From assembly GCF_012849215.1 (NCBI RefSeq), contig NZ_CP051682.1, forward strand, positions 2,356,001-2,420,000: 64,000 bases of DNA, given 5' to 3'. This document shows positions 1 through 8,361 of the stretch, piece after piece. Source of the DNA: Mucilaginibacter robiniae (GTDB taxonomy: Bacteria; Bacteroidota; Bacteroidia; Sphingobacteriales; Sphingobacteriaceae). How positions within the stretch are numbered: position 1 is the stretch's first letter; each line of letters begins with the position of its first letter. A program made the position numbers and the translations under genes. Under the pieces are notes generated by a model. That model had not been told where the DNA came from, did no database searches, and was given only the letters and a program-made list of their open reading frames with translations.

Positions 1-36
1 ACTTTTCAGAAATTAATTGATCATTCGATGCAATAA

Positions 37-2808
37 TTATTTAAAGTTTCGGCCTTTATGGAAACTGTCCTCCGGCTGCTGCCAGGTTTTTAACGGCTTG
101 TCCATCGGGACAAACGGTGAGGCCTTCTCATCGGCCCGGGATAGTGTAAGTACCGGTTGCTTTTCGTTCCGGATAGCCGTCAGGTTCCCTAAAAGTTTGG
201 TGATGTCGAATATCCGTCTGACGATCACATGGGTAACATCTGTGCGTTCGACAACGCCTTCTACCATGAGTAAACGGGCATGCAGGATGTCTTTACGGTA
301 TTTATCGAAAAGCTTCGGGAACACAACCAAATTAGTAGTGCCGGTCTCATCTTCCAGGGTAATAAAGCAAACACCTTTGGCTGTTCCGGGCCGCTGACGG
401 ATTAGGATCAGGCCGGCGGTTTTGATGACCGTTTTGTTTTCCGTTTGATTAGTATCCTTCGCGGTTCTGATATGCAACAGCTCCAAAGTGTGTCGGATAA
501 AACTGAGTGGGTGCCCCTTGATAGAAAGCCCGGTCGTGGCATAATCCTGTACCACATGTTCGGACAAGCGCAGCGTCGGGAGGACAACCTCCGGTTCATA
601 ATCACTTGGTGAGGGCTGGCCTTGCATGAGCTGCACCGGGCGGTCATGCAGGGTGGAGACTTCCCAGAGCGCCTGGCGCCGGTCCATGTCCATGGAACGG
701 AAGGCATCGGCATTGGCGAGCTTTTCCATCGTGGCAACGCTCACTCCGGCATCGCAGATCTGGTGCGGTGCAGTGTAAGGTTTAAGCCGACCTGTTACCA
801 ATTTAGCGATTTCATCTTCTCTGATGCCACTGATTTCCCGAAAGCCTATACGGATCGCAAAGTACTGCCCCTGCTTAGCCTCCAGCGTATAATCCCATTG
901 TGAGCGATTCACATCAACAGGCAACATTTTGACGCCGTGTTCCCGGGCGTTACCGACGATCTGAGCGGGCTGATAAAAGCCTATGGGCTGGCTGTTGAGT
1001 AACGCCGTGGCAAACACTTCGGGATAATAAAACTTCAACCAGCAGGAAACATAAACCAGCAGGGCAAAACTGGCTGCATGACTTTCCGGGAATCCGTAAC
1101 TGCCAAAACCTTCCAGCTGTTTAAAAATACGGCGGGCGTATTCCTCACTGTAGCCGCGGGAGGTCATCCCGTTGATCAGTTTTTGCTCGAACTTGCTGAC
1201 CATTCCGTTAAACTTAAAAGTGGCCATTGTTCTTCGCAGCAGATCGGCTTCGCCCGGCGTAAAGCCGGCAGCGACAATAGCCAATTCCATCGCCTGTTCC
1301 TGAAAAAGCGGTACGCCCAAGGTTCGCTCCAGGATAGACCGTATTTCCTCGGAGGGATAATCGACGTCTTCCTCGCCGTTCCGCCGCCTGATGTATGGGT
1401 GTACCATATCGCCTTGGATAGGACCTGGCCGTACAATAGCCACTTCGATAACCAGGTCATAAAAGCAGGTGGGTTTCATGCGCGGCAGCATGGACATCTG
1501 CGCCCGGCTCTCGATCTGGAATACGCCGAGCGTATCCGCTGCGGTAATCATTTCATAAACTTTGGGGTCGTCCTCAGGGATGTTAGCCAGGGTAAGGGTT
1601 TTTCCATAATGGCTTTGCACCAGATCAAAAGCTTTGCGGATACAGGTCAGCATCCCTAAAGCCAGGATATCCACCTTCATAAAACCCAACGCGTCGATGT
1701 CATCCTTGTTCCATTCAATATTGGTCCGGTTTTCCATCCGGGCGTGGAAGATCGGGCACAGGTCGCTAAGCTTACCGTCCGTAATGACAAAGCCGCCCGT
1801 ATGCTGCCCGAGCTGCCGGGGAAAGCCGATCAGCTGGGAAGTGAGTTCTATCACCTTGAGCAAATGCGGATCTTGGTGATTCAGTCCTAACGCATCCAGT
1901 TGCTCCGCTGTAATTTCCTCATCGGTAAGATTGCCGTAAGCGTCCGACAATTGTTTGACCACATCGGCGGAGAGCCCCATGGCACGGCCGACGTCGTTGA
2001 CCGCTCCTTTGTAATGGAGCATGAATACGGTGGGCAGGATCGCCGCCCGGTCGCGTCCAAAGCGGTTATAAACATACTGGATCACCTCTTCCCGCCGCTC
2101 GTGCTCAAAGTCCACATCAATATCTGGCGGCTCATTACGTTCTTTCGATAGGAAACGGGCAAAGAGTAAGTTGGACTTATCAGGAGGTACTGAGGTGATG
2201 CCGAGCACGAAGCATACTGCGGAATTTGCTGCCGAGCCACGTCCCTGGCAAAGGATCCCTTGTTTACGTGCCCAGGTGACGTAATCCTCTACCGTCAAAA
2301 AATAATCGGGTACGTCCAGCTCCGCAATGATCTCCAGTTCGTCTTCAATCGCTTCTTTGACTTTTAGGGGTATATTATCGCCGTAGAAGCTATTCGCACC
2401 TTTCCATGTCAGGTATTCCAACTGCTGCATCGGCGTACGCCCCTCGGTGGTCAACTCACTGGGATATTTATATTTCAGCGATTTAAGATCGAACTTGCAG
2501 GCATCGGCAATGATCCTTGTATTACTGATTGCTTCCGGGTAATTGCGGAACAACCGCTCCATCTCGACCTTTTCTTTCAGGTGCCGTTCTGCGTTCTGAT
2601 GAAGCTTATAGCCCGCATTGAAAATGGTGCATTTTTCCCGGATGCAGGTCAGGATATCCTGAAGTTCGCGCCGTGACACGTGATGATAATGTACGTCATT
2701 GGTGGGCACTAATGGAACCCCCAATTCACTTAACAGGAACAGGCGTACAGACACCGAAAATTCAGTGATTACCTTCCATGGCATTCCTTTTTCCGAAATT
2801 ACAGACAC
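37..2808 (-). CDS. dnaE2: Error-prone DNA polymerase III alpha subunit, DnaE2/ImuC-like, N-terminally truncated
   Basis: The gene encodes a 923-residue C-family polymerase. The active-site block PPDIDVDF lies near residue 230, followed by the thumb/finger region, a helix-hairpin-helix part, and a C-terminal OB-fold (about 800-880). The protein begins inside the PHP domain: the PLVPTNDVHYHH stretch, expected near residue 190 in a DnaE2 of about 1,050 residues, is here at residues 31-42. About 150 N-terminal residues with the first PHP histidines are missing. The frame opens with GTG, and only nine more sense codons separate it from an upstream in-frame stop (2836-2838). DnaE2 normally acts with ImuA and ImuB in SOS-induced translesion synthesis, but neither lies upstream. 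The polymerase core looks intact, so the product may fold; activity is uncertain. Probably cargo of the element. Confidence 0.8.
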   Translation of the reverse strand: MSVISEKGMPWKVITEFSVSVRLFLLSELGVPLVPTNDVHYHHVSRRELQDILTCIREKCTIFNAGYKLHQNAERHLKEKVEMERLFRNYPEAISNTRIIADACKFDLKSLKYKYPSELTTEGRTPMQQLEYLTWKGANSFYGDNIPLKVKEAIEDELEIIAELDVPDYFLTVEDYVTWARKQGILCQGRGSAANSAVCFVLGITSVPPDKSNLLFARFLSKERNEPPDIDVDFEHERREEVIQYVYNRFGRDRAAILPTVFMLHYKGAVNDVGRAMGLSADVVKQLSDAYGNLTDEEITAEQLDALGLNHQDPHLLKVIELTSQLIGFPRQLGQHTGGFVITDGKLSDLCPIFHARMENRTNIEWNKDDIDALGFMKVDILALGMLTCIRKAFDLVQSHYGKTLTLANIPEDDPKVYEMITAADTLGVFQIESRAQMSMLPRMKPTCFYDLVIEVAIVRPGPIQGDMVHPYIRRRNGEEDVDYPSEEIRSILERTLGVPLFQEQAMELAIVAAGFTPGEADLLRRTMATFKFNGMVSKFEQKLINGMTSRGYSEEYARRIFKQLEGFGSYGFPESHAASFALLVYVSCWLKFYYPEVFATALLNSQPIGFYQPAQIVGNAREHGVKMLPVDVNRSQWDYTLEAKQGQYFAIRIGFREISGIREDEIAKLVTGRLKPYTAPHQICDAGVSVATMEKLANADAFRSMDMDRRQALWEVSTLHDRPVQLMQGQPSPSDYEPEVVLPTLRLSEHVVQDYATTGLSIKGHPLSFIRHTLELLHIRTAKDTNQTENKTVIKTAGLILIRQRPGTAKGVCFITLEDETGTTNLVVFPKLFDKYRKDILHARLLMVEGVVERTDVTHVIVRRIFDITKLLGNLTAIRNEKQPVLTLSRADEKASPFVPMDKPLKTWQQPEDSFHKGRNFK

Positions 2809-2919
2809 GATTCGGGAGCGGGTGCAAGAGGCCCGTCATGGCAATAATATCTACGAAATAAATTGAAAACAAGCGGGAGTTGCTAATTAAATTAGTATCT
2901 TTAAATAACCGAAAATATC

Positions 2920-3219
2920 ATGAAAGCAATTGTTCGCAACGTCATATCAGCCTGTTTCATATCCACTTTTGCCTTGTTTGGCGTTCTGGGAAAGAAGCAG
3001 GCCAAAATACAGGCACCAACACATCATCAAACGGCTAAGCCATTGATAGCAGAAGTACAAAAAGAAAACTTGACCTGTCTTGGCGTGGCCCTGCTAACCT
3101 GGACGCTGTGTATCTGGCGGTGTGCCGTGCTTTATAAACGCATGAGTGATGAACGCGAATACCAGCGGCGTTTTAATGATTACATGCGTGCGTCTGCTTT
3201 TAACCGTCATTTTTATTGA
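2920..3219 (+). CDS. Small putative membrane protein, unknown
   Basis: A 99-residue protein of no family I recognise. It has a hydrophobic N-terminal segment (about residues 7-24) that could be a signal or anchor, and a second hydrophobic stretch (about 52-70, rich in Leu, Trp and Cys). A basic, polar tail follows, with YKRMSDEREYQRR. The topology could be two membrane segments with the C-terminus in the cytoplasm. The ATG start is the first in frame. A weak -7-like element (TATCTTTA, 2896-2903) lies just upstream. It is divergent from the polymerase gene and precedes the candidate small RNA. Coding status is moderately supported by length and the absence of a better frame. Confidence 0.5.
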   Translation: MKAIVRNVISACFISTFALFGVLGKKQAKIQAPTHHQTAKPLIAEVQKENLTCLGVALLTWTLCIWRCAVLYKRMSDEREYQRRFNDYMRASAFNRHFY

Positions 3220-3245
3220 CGGCAATTAAAAAATTTATAAGTTTA
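3216..3245 (+). promoter_or_regulatory. Candidate Bacteroidota-type promoter for a small RNA
   Basis: TTG at 3216-3218 is followed after 19 bases by TAAGTTTA (3238-3245), one base from the Bacteroidota -7 consensus TAnnTTTG. The spacing is typical. Transcription would begin near 3251, at the start of a strongly structured stretch that ends in an intrinsic terminator. Confidence 0.45.
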
Positions 3246-3246
3246 C

Positions 3247-3331
3247 AACCTTATGCGGGCCTCAGCCCGCAATTGTGATAAGGTTTAGGTTGGAAGGTCC
3301 CGGCGGCGAGCGTACGGGACCTTCCTTTTTT
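3247..3331 (+). ncRNA. Candidate structured small RNA ending in an intrinsic terminator
   Basis: The stretch folds into two consecutive structures. The first is nested: AACCTTAT (3247-3254) pairs with ATAAGGTT (3278-3285) and encloses the hairpin GCGGGC-CTCA-GCCCGC (3255-3270). The second is an 11-bp stem GGAAGGTCCCG / CGGGACCTTCC (3292-3302 with 3315-3325) followed by a run of T. With the promoter just upstream this makes a transcription unit of about 80 nt without a convincing reading frame. It could be a small RNA of the mobile element, or the 3' end of the upstream mRNA. No known RNA family was recognised. Confidence 0.45.
3292..3331 (+). terminator. Intrinsic terminator
   Basis: An 11-bp GC-rich stem with a 12-nt loop is followed immediately by seven T residues, reading on the plus strand. 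It ends the candidate small RNA and/or the gene at 2920-3219. Confidence 0.7.
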
Positions 3332-3442
3332 GCTCAATTTTTTCTTTCGCTTGCGCTATTAAGGGCGAAATTTTTGAAATCAAATGAGACCCGTATTGCG
3401 GTTGCACTATGGGCATTGAACTATTTTATTCAATGGCCACCA

Positions 3443-3658
3443 ATGGAGAATAAAGTAAAACGATCCTTAATAAACGATAAGGAACCAAACGACCGTTCGA
3501 AAGAAATAATACCTCCTACTTTTAGAAAAGTAAAGATCACCAAGGATTCCGTTAAAAGCTATCGGGTCACTGTACACTACTTAATTGTTACCGAGGAGGA
3601 AGCTCACATAAAGAAGGCTATTATCGAGAGCATCATGAAAAAAAACCATTCGAAATAA
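3443..3658 (+). CDS. Small hypothetical protein upstream of the recombinase
   Basis: A 71-residue, lysine-rich soluble protein of unknown function. The open frame continues upstream to 3275, but that part overlaps the terminator hairpin. I therefore chose the internal ATG at 3443 (product begins MENKVKRSL). The C-terminal half (KSYRVTVHYLIVTEEEAHIKK) could form a strand-helix unit. It lies about 100 bp before the serine recombinase on the same strand, so it could be an element-encoded accessory factor, for example a directionality factor by size and charge. That is only a guess from position. Confidence 0.4.
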   Translation: MENKVKRSLINDKEPNDRSKEIIPPTFRKVKITKDSVKSYRVTVHYLIVTEEEAHIKKAIIESIMKKNHSK

Positions 3659-3712
3659 AAGTAACTATAGTTGTTAACCATTTGACAAACAGACGATTAT
3701 TTAAACCAAAGT

Positions 3713-3743
3713 TTGATTTAGTAGTTTGTAATTTTTATATTTA
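3713..3743 (+). promoter_or_regulatory. Candidate promoter of the serine recombinase
   Basis: TTG (3713-3715) is followed after 20 bases by TATATTTA (3736-3743), close to TAnnTTTG. The start codon of the recombinase is at 3762, giving a short leader of roughly 12-15 nt. Confidence 0.45.
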
Positions 3744-3761
3744 GGCAAAGATCACCAGATT

Positions 3762-5252
3762 ATGGAAGATAAAAAGCGCGTTGGTATTTGGATAAGGGTT
3801 TCCACGGACATGCAGGTTAAGGACGATAGTCCGGAACATCACGAGCGGAGGGCACGGTATTATGTAGAATCCAGGGACTGGCAGGTTGAGGAAGTTTATC
3901 GGCTTGAGGCTGTATCAGGGAAAACCGTCATGAATCACCCGGAAGCGCAGCGGATGCTTCAAGACTTAAGGAGTGGGCGAATAACGGGTCTGGTATTTTC
4001 CAAGCTTGCCCGCCTTGCCCGTAGCACTAAAGAACTCCTTGAATTTGCGGAAATCTTTAGACGAGAGGGAGCTGATTTGGTTTCCCTGGCTGAACAGATT
4101 GACACCAGTACGCCGGCTGGCCGGTTATTCTTTACCATAGTCGCCGCAATGGCTGAATGGGAACGGGAAGAAATATCCAGTCGTGTAGCAGCTTCAGTAC
4201 CCATACGGGCTAAAATGGGTAAACCATTAGGTGGACAGGCTAGTTTTGGCTATAAGTGGCACGACAAAAACATAGTGATTGACGAGAAAGAGGCTCCGGT
4301 ACGTAAGCTGATGTATGAAATATTTCTGGATTGCCAACGGAAGAAAACGACGGCTGAAAGACTAAATGACTTAGGTCATCGAACACGGAACGGCTCACGT
4401 TTTTCAGACACTACAGTCGACAGGTTATTAAGGGATACGACTGCTAAAGGTCAACGACTTGCTAATCATACCAAAAGCGTTGGCGAGGGTAAGCAATGGA
4501 TTACCAAACCACAACAGGAATGGGTTATAGTTCCATGCGCGGCCATTATTTCGGTAGAGCTATGGGAAAAGTGTAATGCCATCTTAGAAGAACAACTATC
4601 AAAGCGTGCCAGAAAGGGTAGAATATCAGAATATCTTTTAGCCGGATATGTGAAATGCACATGCGGAACATCGATGTATGTATTTAGTACGGCCAAGAAA
4701 TTCACATGCAAAAACTGCAAGAACAATGTGAAGGTAGCCGATATGGATGAGATTTATCAGCAAGTTCTCAAAGGCTATTTGAACGATATTGAACCCAAAA
4801 TGTATGTCGAAGAACTTGAAAAGGCTATCGCGGAAAAAGAATACTTACTGACCACCTCAACGAAGAAGCGTGCTCAACTCCGTAAAAAAATGGATGATCT
4901 GGTTCCCCTAAGGGTTAGCGGCGACCTTGATAAGGAGCATTTTGCTGCGATTTATCAGCCAATTGTTGCACAGGTTCATCAGCTTGATAAATCGATTCCT
5001 GAACTCCAGGCACAGATCGACTTCGAACGTATACAGCTTAATTCTACTGACCATGTATTGAAAGAAGCCAAAGGCCTGTATGAATCATGGACCAAAATGC
5101 TTTTTCCTGAGAAACGCGCTATTATTGAGACCATTACAGAATATATTACCGTCGGTCAGGACACAATTGATGTCGGAATTCTACACCTTTCTCCGTCCTC
5201 AAAACTAACAAGTCAACATCAATTCATGGGTTCATGGAAGCTACCAACATAA
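3762..5252 (+). CDS. Large serine recombinase (integrase)
   Basis: A 496-residue site-specific recombinase. Residues 7-150 form the resolvase/invertase catalytic domain with the nucleophile Ser14 in RVST and the arginine-bearing KLARLARS motif. Residues of about 160-275 fit the recombinase DNA-binding domain. A zinc ribbon follows (Cys299, Cys301, Cys316, Cys319). A long charged stretch of about 345-440 looks like the coiled coil that controls directionality in this family. It would integrate and excise the element by recombining attP and attB. The last eight or so codons and the stop (5228-5252) are antisense comM sequence, so the gene's 3' end is supplied by the integration site. It appears intact. 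Confidence 0.93.
   Translation: MEDKKRVGIWIRVSTDMQVKDDSPEHHERRARYYVESRDWQVEEVYRLEAVSGKTVMNHPEAQRMLQDLRSGRITGLVFSKLARLARSTKELLEFAEIFRREGADLVSLAEQIDTSTPAGRLFFTIVAAMAEWEREEISSRVAASVPIRAKMGKPLGGQASFGYKWHDKNIVIDEKEAPVRKLMYEIFLDCQRKKTTAERLNDLGHRTRNGSRFSDTTVDRLLRDTTAKGQRLANHTKSVGEGKQWITKPQQEWVIVPCAAIISVELWEKCNAILEEQLSKRARKGRISEYLLAGYVKCTCGTSMYVFSTAKKFTCKNCKNNVKVADMDEIYQQVLKGYLNDIEPKMYVEELEKAIAEKEYLLTTSTKKRAQLRKKMDDLVPLRVSGDLDKEHFAAIYQPIVAQVHQLDKSIPELQAQIDFERIQLNSTDHVLKEAKGLYESWTKMLFPEKRAIIETITEYITVGQDTIDVGILHLSPSSKLTSQHQFMGSWKLPT
5224..5240. other. Probable attachment-site junction (attR/attL) within comM
   Basis: Here comM stops matching its family, in the conserved MNPCPCG region after MNP, and reads straight into a TGA. 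The recombinase frame crosses the same bases. The sequence contains CATGG twice in close succession around GGTT. I infer that the crossover core lies in or next to these bases; the partner junction is outside the window. Confidence 0.6.
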
Positions 5253-6279
5253 AGCTGGAAGGAAAATCAACCGTCAAACGGGCGCGTGATATGGTTACCC
5301 GGCGTTCTTCCAACGGCTGACGCATTACCTCCAGCACGCTGCGTTTAAATTCAGGTAACTCATCCAGAAATAACACGCCATTATGGGCTAGTGATATTTC
5401 GCCGGGTTGCGGATTACCTCCCCCACCTACCAAAGCCACATCGCTGATGGTATGATGCGGAGCACGGAACGGACGGGTAGTTACTAATGCATCGGCAGCA
5501 GCCAGCTTTCCGGCTACCGAGTGTATTTTAGTAGTTTCGAGCGATTCATGGATGCTCAACGGCGGCATAATGGAAGGCATACGTTTAGCTAACATGGTTT
5601 TACCAGCTCCTGGCGGACCAATCAATATTACATTATGACCACCAGCGGCAGCAATTTCCAGTGCACGTTTAATATTCTCTTGCCCTTTTACCTCACTGAA
5701 ATCACTGGCGTAATTACTCAAGCTGTTATAAAACTCCTCGCGGGTATTTACAACAGTACGTTCGAGCTGTTGATCGCCATTAAAGAAATCAACTATTTCA
5801 CGAATGCTTTCTACGCCATACACTTCCAAATCATTTACAATGGCAGCTTCACGGGCATTTTGCTTAGGGAGGATAAAACCTTTGAACCCTTCTTTACGGG
5901 CCTGTATAGCAATGGGTAAAGCACCTTTAATAGGCTGCAAACCACCATCCAATGATAGCTCGCCCATAATGATGTATTTATCCAAATTTTCAGCTTCTAT
6001 CTGGCTTGATGCTGCCAGAATGCCGGTAGCAATGGTTAGGTCATAAGCTGAGCCTTCTTTACGAATATCGGCTGGAGCCATGTTAACTACTACCTGCTGC
6101 CGGGGCATTCGGTAATTACAGTTTTTTAGGGCTGATTCTATACGGAAATAGCTTTCTTTAATGGCTACATCAGGTAAGCCTACAATAAAATATTTAGTAC
6201 CAGCAGCAATATTTACTTCTACCGTAATGGTGGTAGCCTCAATGCCATAAACTGCGCTGCCAAAGGTTTTTACTAACAA
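5224..6279 (-). pseudogene. comM: ComM/YifB family Mg-chelatase-like ATPase, 3' end cut off by element insertion
   Basis: The fragment encodes the first 351 residues of a protein usually near 510. The N-terminal Lon-protease-like ChlI domain (1-170) is complete. The AAA+ domain has Walker A GPPGAGKT (221-228) and Walker B VLFLDE (302-307). The frame breaks at residue 351 in [10 protein letters not shown], just before the conserved CPCG stretch, so the sensor/arginine-finger part, lid and C-terminal domain are missing. ComM is a hexameric helicase that aids branch migration during natural transformation, so the truncated product should be inactive. The rest of the gene is expected beyond the left edge of the element. 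comM is also a known insertion target for AbaR islands in Acinetobacter. Confidence 0.9.
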
Positions 6280-6652
6280 GGTGATAAAAGTTGTTTAGTT
6301 GAAGGTTGAAAGATAAAGTTTCCAAAATGACCGAACACAAGGTTATTACACTGTAATAGCCTTGTAGCATTATACGTAAAATGCTTTATTTAGGTTAGCG
6401 GAGTTGCTCGGTGTTTAGTATGACTAACAAGCGAGTTTTAACTGTAAGGATACAGACAGTAGCAAGCAAGTATTAAGAACTCTTTTATTAATTCAGAGCA
6501 CAGCACCTTTCGCCGTTGTTGTGTCCTCACAGACAACATAATGTACTTAGTGTAAAGGTTACTCTTCTTTTATTATTAATTAGATTGCCTGTGAGTACAT
6601 AGGCAATGGCAAGGGTATAGACACGACGACGAGGAATTAAAATAATGAGTTG
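6280..6652. other. Intergenic region with a 13-bp dyad, no gene seen
   Basis: No convincing reading frame or RNA gene is present. The notable structure is a near-perfect inverted repeat upstream of comM: CAAGGTTATTACA (6338-6350) and TGTAATAGCCTTG (6352-6364), with a single-base centre. It lies about 60 bp upstream of the comM start and could be an operator or a hairpin. The rest is AT-rich sequence between comM and the 3' end side of the M1 peptidase gene. Confidence 0.5.
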
Positions 6653-8236
6653 TTACATTTCCTTTATTTCTACTTCGCCTAGTAAATTAACATACGGATC
6701 TGCTACAACTTTGTAAGCTTTTTTATCTAGCGGTAACAGGATGGTGGTTTCCCGGTCTTTAACATCTACTTGCTGGAACTGGCCATCTACTAGATAATCT
6801 AACGGGAAGCTGAATAAATTTTTTTGCTGCTGTGTAATTTTAATTTGCAGCTGTTTTTTGGCTTCATCGTAATGCCAGTTAAACGCCAGTTGCGGGTGAC
6901 CAGGCTGAGTTAACCACTGTTTGAATATGGGGGTTAAATCGCGTCTGCTTTCGGTTTCCATAATCTGCCACAAATCATTGCTGGTAGCATTACCGTTTTT
7001 GTAGCGTACGTAATAGCGGCGCAAACCTGACCAGAAATGCTGATCGCCCATTTGGCGGCGCATCATGTGTATGATCCAGCTGCCTTTTTCATAGCTGTTG
7101 GCGTTCAGTAACTGGGTATAATTGCGAGTCACCGTTGTATCAATTACGGGTGTAAAACGACGCTTTTCAAAAGCAAAGATTTTATTGCGTTCTTGTATCA
7201 AACGTTTGTTCAGGGTATCTGCACCATATTTACTTTCCAGGTAGCAATCGGTTAGGTACGTGGCAAAACCTTCGCTAAGCCATAGGTGCGGCCAGGTTTT
7301 TTCGGTAACCGCATCACCGAACCACTGGTGGGCAATTTCATGCGCCAGTAAACTTTCAACGTCGCGGTCGCCTACCGAATTTTCAAAATAGAAAATGGCA
7401 CTGGCATTCTCCATACCACCAAATATGGTTTTGGATTGTACGTTAGCTAATTTCTCGTAAGCATAAGGGCCAATATGTTGTATGTAAAAAGGCAATATCT
7501 CTTTAGCCATGGCATAATCCTGAAAACCAGTTTTGGCTTCTTCCGGAAACACATATGAGTACACCGGAATACCATTAACAGTGCCCGACTGGTTAATAGC
7601 AAAATTAGCTACACCAATTACCATTACGTAAGGGGGTACAGGTACTTTCTCGTTCCAATGAGTAAGTTTTAACTGGTGTGGCAGTAAGGTTTCCTTAACC
7701 TTCAATCCGTTGGCTACTACCTGGTAATGGTTAGGTGCCGTAACAAAGAACTCTACAGTAGCTTTATCGCTTGGATAATCAGCGCATGGCAACCAGTTAT
7801 GGGTGCGGTTGGGCCAGTTATCGCCAAAAAAGGTACGGTGATGGTATTTGTTGGTCGAGATAATTAGGCCATCAGCGGGTATACCCTCGTAAGTTATGGT
7901 ATAAGTATGTGTGGTTTGGCGCTTTACGGAAGTGTAAAGCAAAAGCTGATCACTATCCTGCATAAACTTGATCGTTTTGCCATTTTCTTTTACGCCGCTT
8001 ACCAGCATCCCTTTGCCGGTACTGTTTTTTTTGACCAGATCCAGAGCAATTGATGCTTTGTCATTCAGCGTTTTTAAAGTAATAGTTGCCTGACCTTTAA
8101 TGCTGTTATTAGCATCATTAAGCTGCAAGGCATAGCGATAATGTAATACATCAAAAAACGAGTTTAATGATTGAGCCTGAGCTTGCGAAAAACAGATCAG
8201 CGTAACAAGAAAACAGTAAAAGCGAGCAGCACGCAT
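6653..8236 (-). CDS. Secreted M1 family aminopeptidase
   Basis: A 527-residue zinc metallopeptidase. An N-terminal signal peptide ends near AQAQS (residue 23). The M1 hallmarks are GGMENAS (273-279, exopeptidase motif) and the zinc site HEIAH (His299, Glu300, His303) with the third ligand Glu322 in SEGFATY. The N-terminal region is the usual beta-sandwich domain. The protein is shorter than PepN-type enzymes because it lacks the long helical C-terminal domain. It should remove N-terminal residues from peptides in the periplasm or outside the cell. It is followed downstream by the comM intergenic region and preceded by a separate TonB-like gene with its own terminator. Confidence 0.92.
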   Translation of the reverse strand: MRAARFYCFLVTLICFSQAQAQSLNSFFDVLHYRYALQLNDANNSIKGQATITLKTLNDKASIALDLVKKNSTGKGMLVSGVKENGKTIKFMQDSDQLLLYTSVKRQTTHTYTITYEGIPADGLIISTNKYHHRTFFGDNWPNRTHNWLPCADYPSDKATVEFFVTAPNHYQVVANGLKVKETLLPHQLKLTHWNEKVPVPPYVMVIGVANFAINQSGTVNGIPVYSYVFPEEAKTGFQDYAMAKEILPFYIQHIGPYAYEKLANVQSKTIFGGMENASAIFYFENSVGDRDVESLLAHEIAHQWFGDAVTEKTWPHLWLSEGFATYLTDCYLESKYGADTLNKRLIQERNKIFAFEKRRFTPVIDTTVTRNYTQLLNANSYEKGSWIIHMMRRQMGDQHFWSGLRRYYVRYKNGNATSNDLWQIMETESRRDLTPIFKQWLTQPGHPQLAFNWHYDEAKKQLQIKITQQQKNLFSFPLDYLVDGQFQQVDVKDRETTILLPLDKKAYKVVADPYVNLLGEVEIKEM

Positions 8237-8249
8237 TAGATAAAAATAA

Positions 8250-8278
8250 AAGCCGACTTACTACATGTAAGACGGCTT
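8250..8278 (-). terminator. Intrinsic terminator of the TonB-like gene
   Basis: A 12-bp stem (AAGCCGACTTAC / GTAAGACGGCTT, with opposed A bases) lies 84 bp after the stop of the gene at 8362-9000. On the minus strand it is followed by a T-rich run. Confidence 0.65.
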
Positions 8279-8361
8279 CAAAATATCAACTTTAATGCAT
8301 ACCCGCAAGTATGTTTGCTTAAAGCTTGAGTGTAAGGAATAGGTTTAAAAGTTTTATGAAT

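Larger units (their letters stand above)
1..5237. mobile_element. Right-hand end of an integrated element inserted in comM
   Basis: This stretch appears to be the right part of an integrative element whose left end lies outside the window. At the right border a large serine recombinase gene points outward and ends inside comM. The comM reading frame stops within a conserved family motif exactly at the border (about 5224-5240). The cargo seen here is a DnaE2-like polymerase gene, two small unknown genes and a candidate small RNA. The polymerase gene is visibly richer in G+C than the chromosomal genes to the right. Large serine recombinases are normally encoded next to their attachment site, which fits. 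The exact core and the left border cannot be fixed without the rest of comM, expected to the left of position 1. Confidence 0.75.

Noticed and set aside
3275..3442. Upstream part of the reading frame that continues into the 71-residue gene
   Set aside because: It overlaps a strong hairpin-plus-T-run terminator and has a composition unlike a protein start; the internal ATG at 3443 is preferred.
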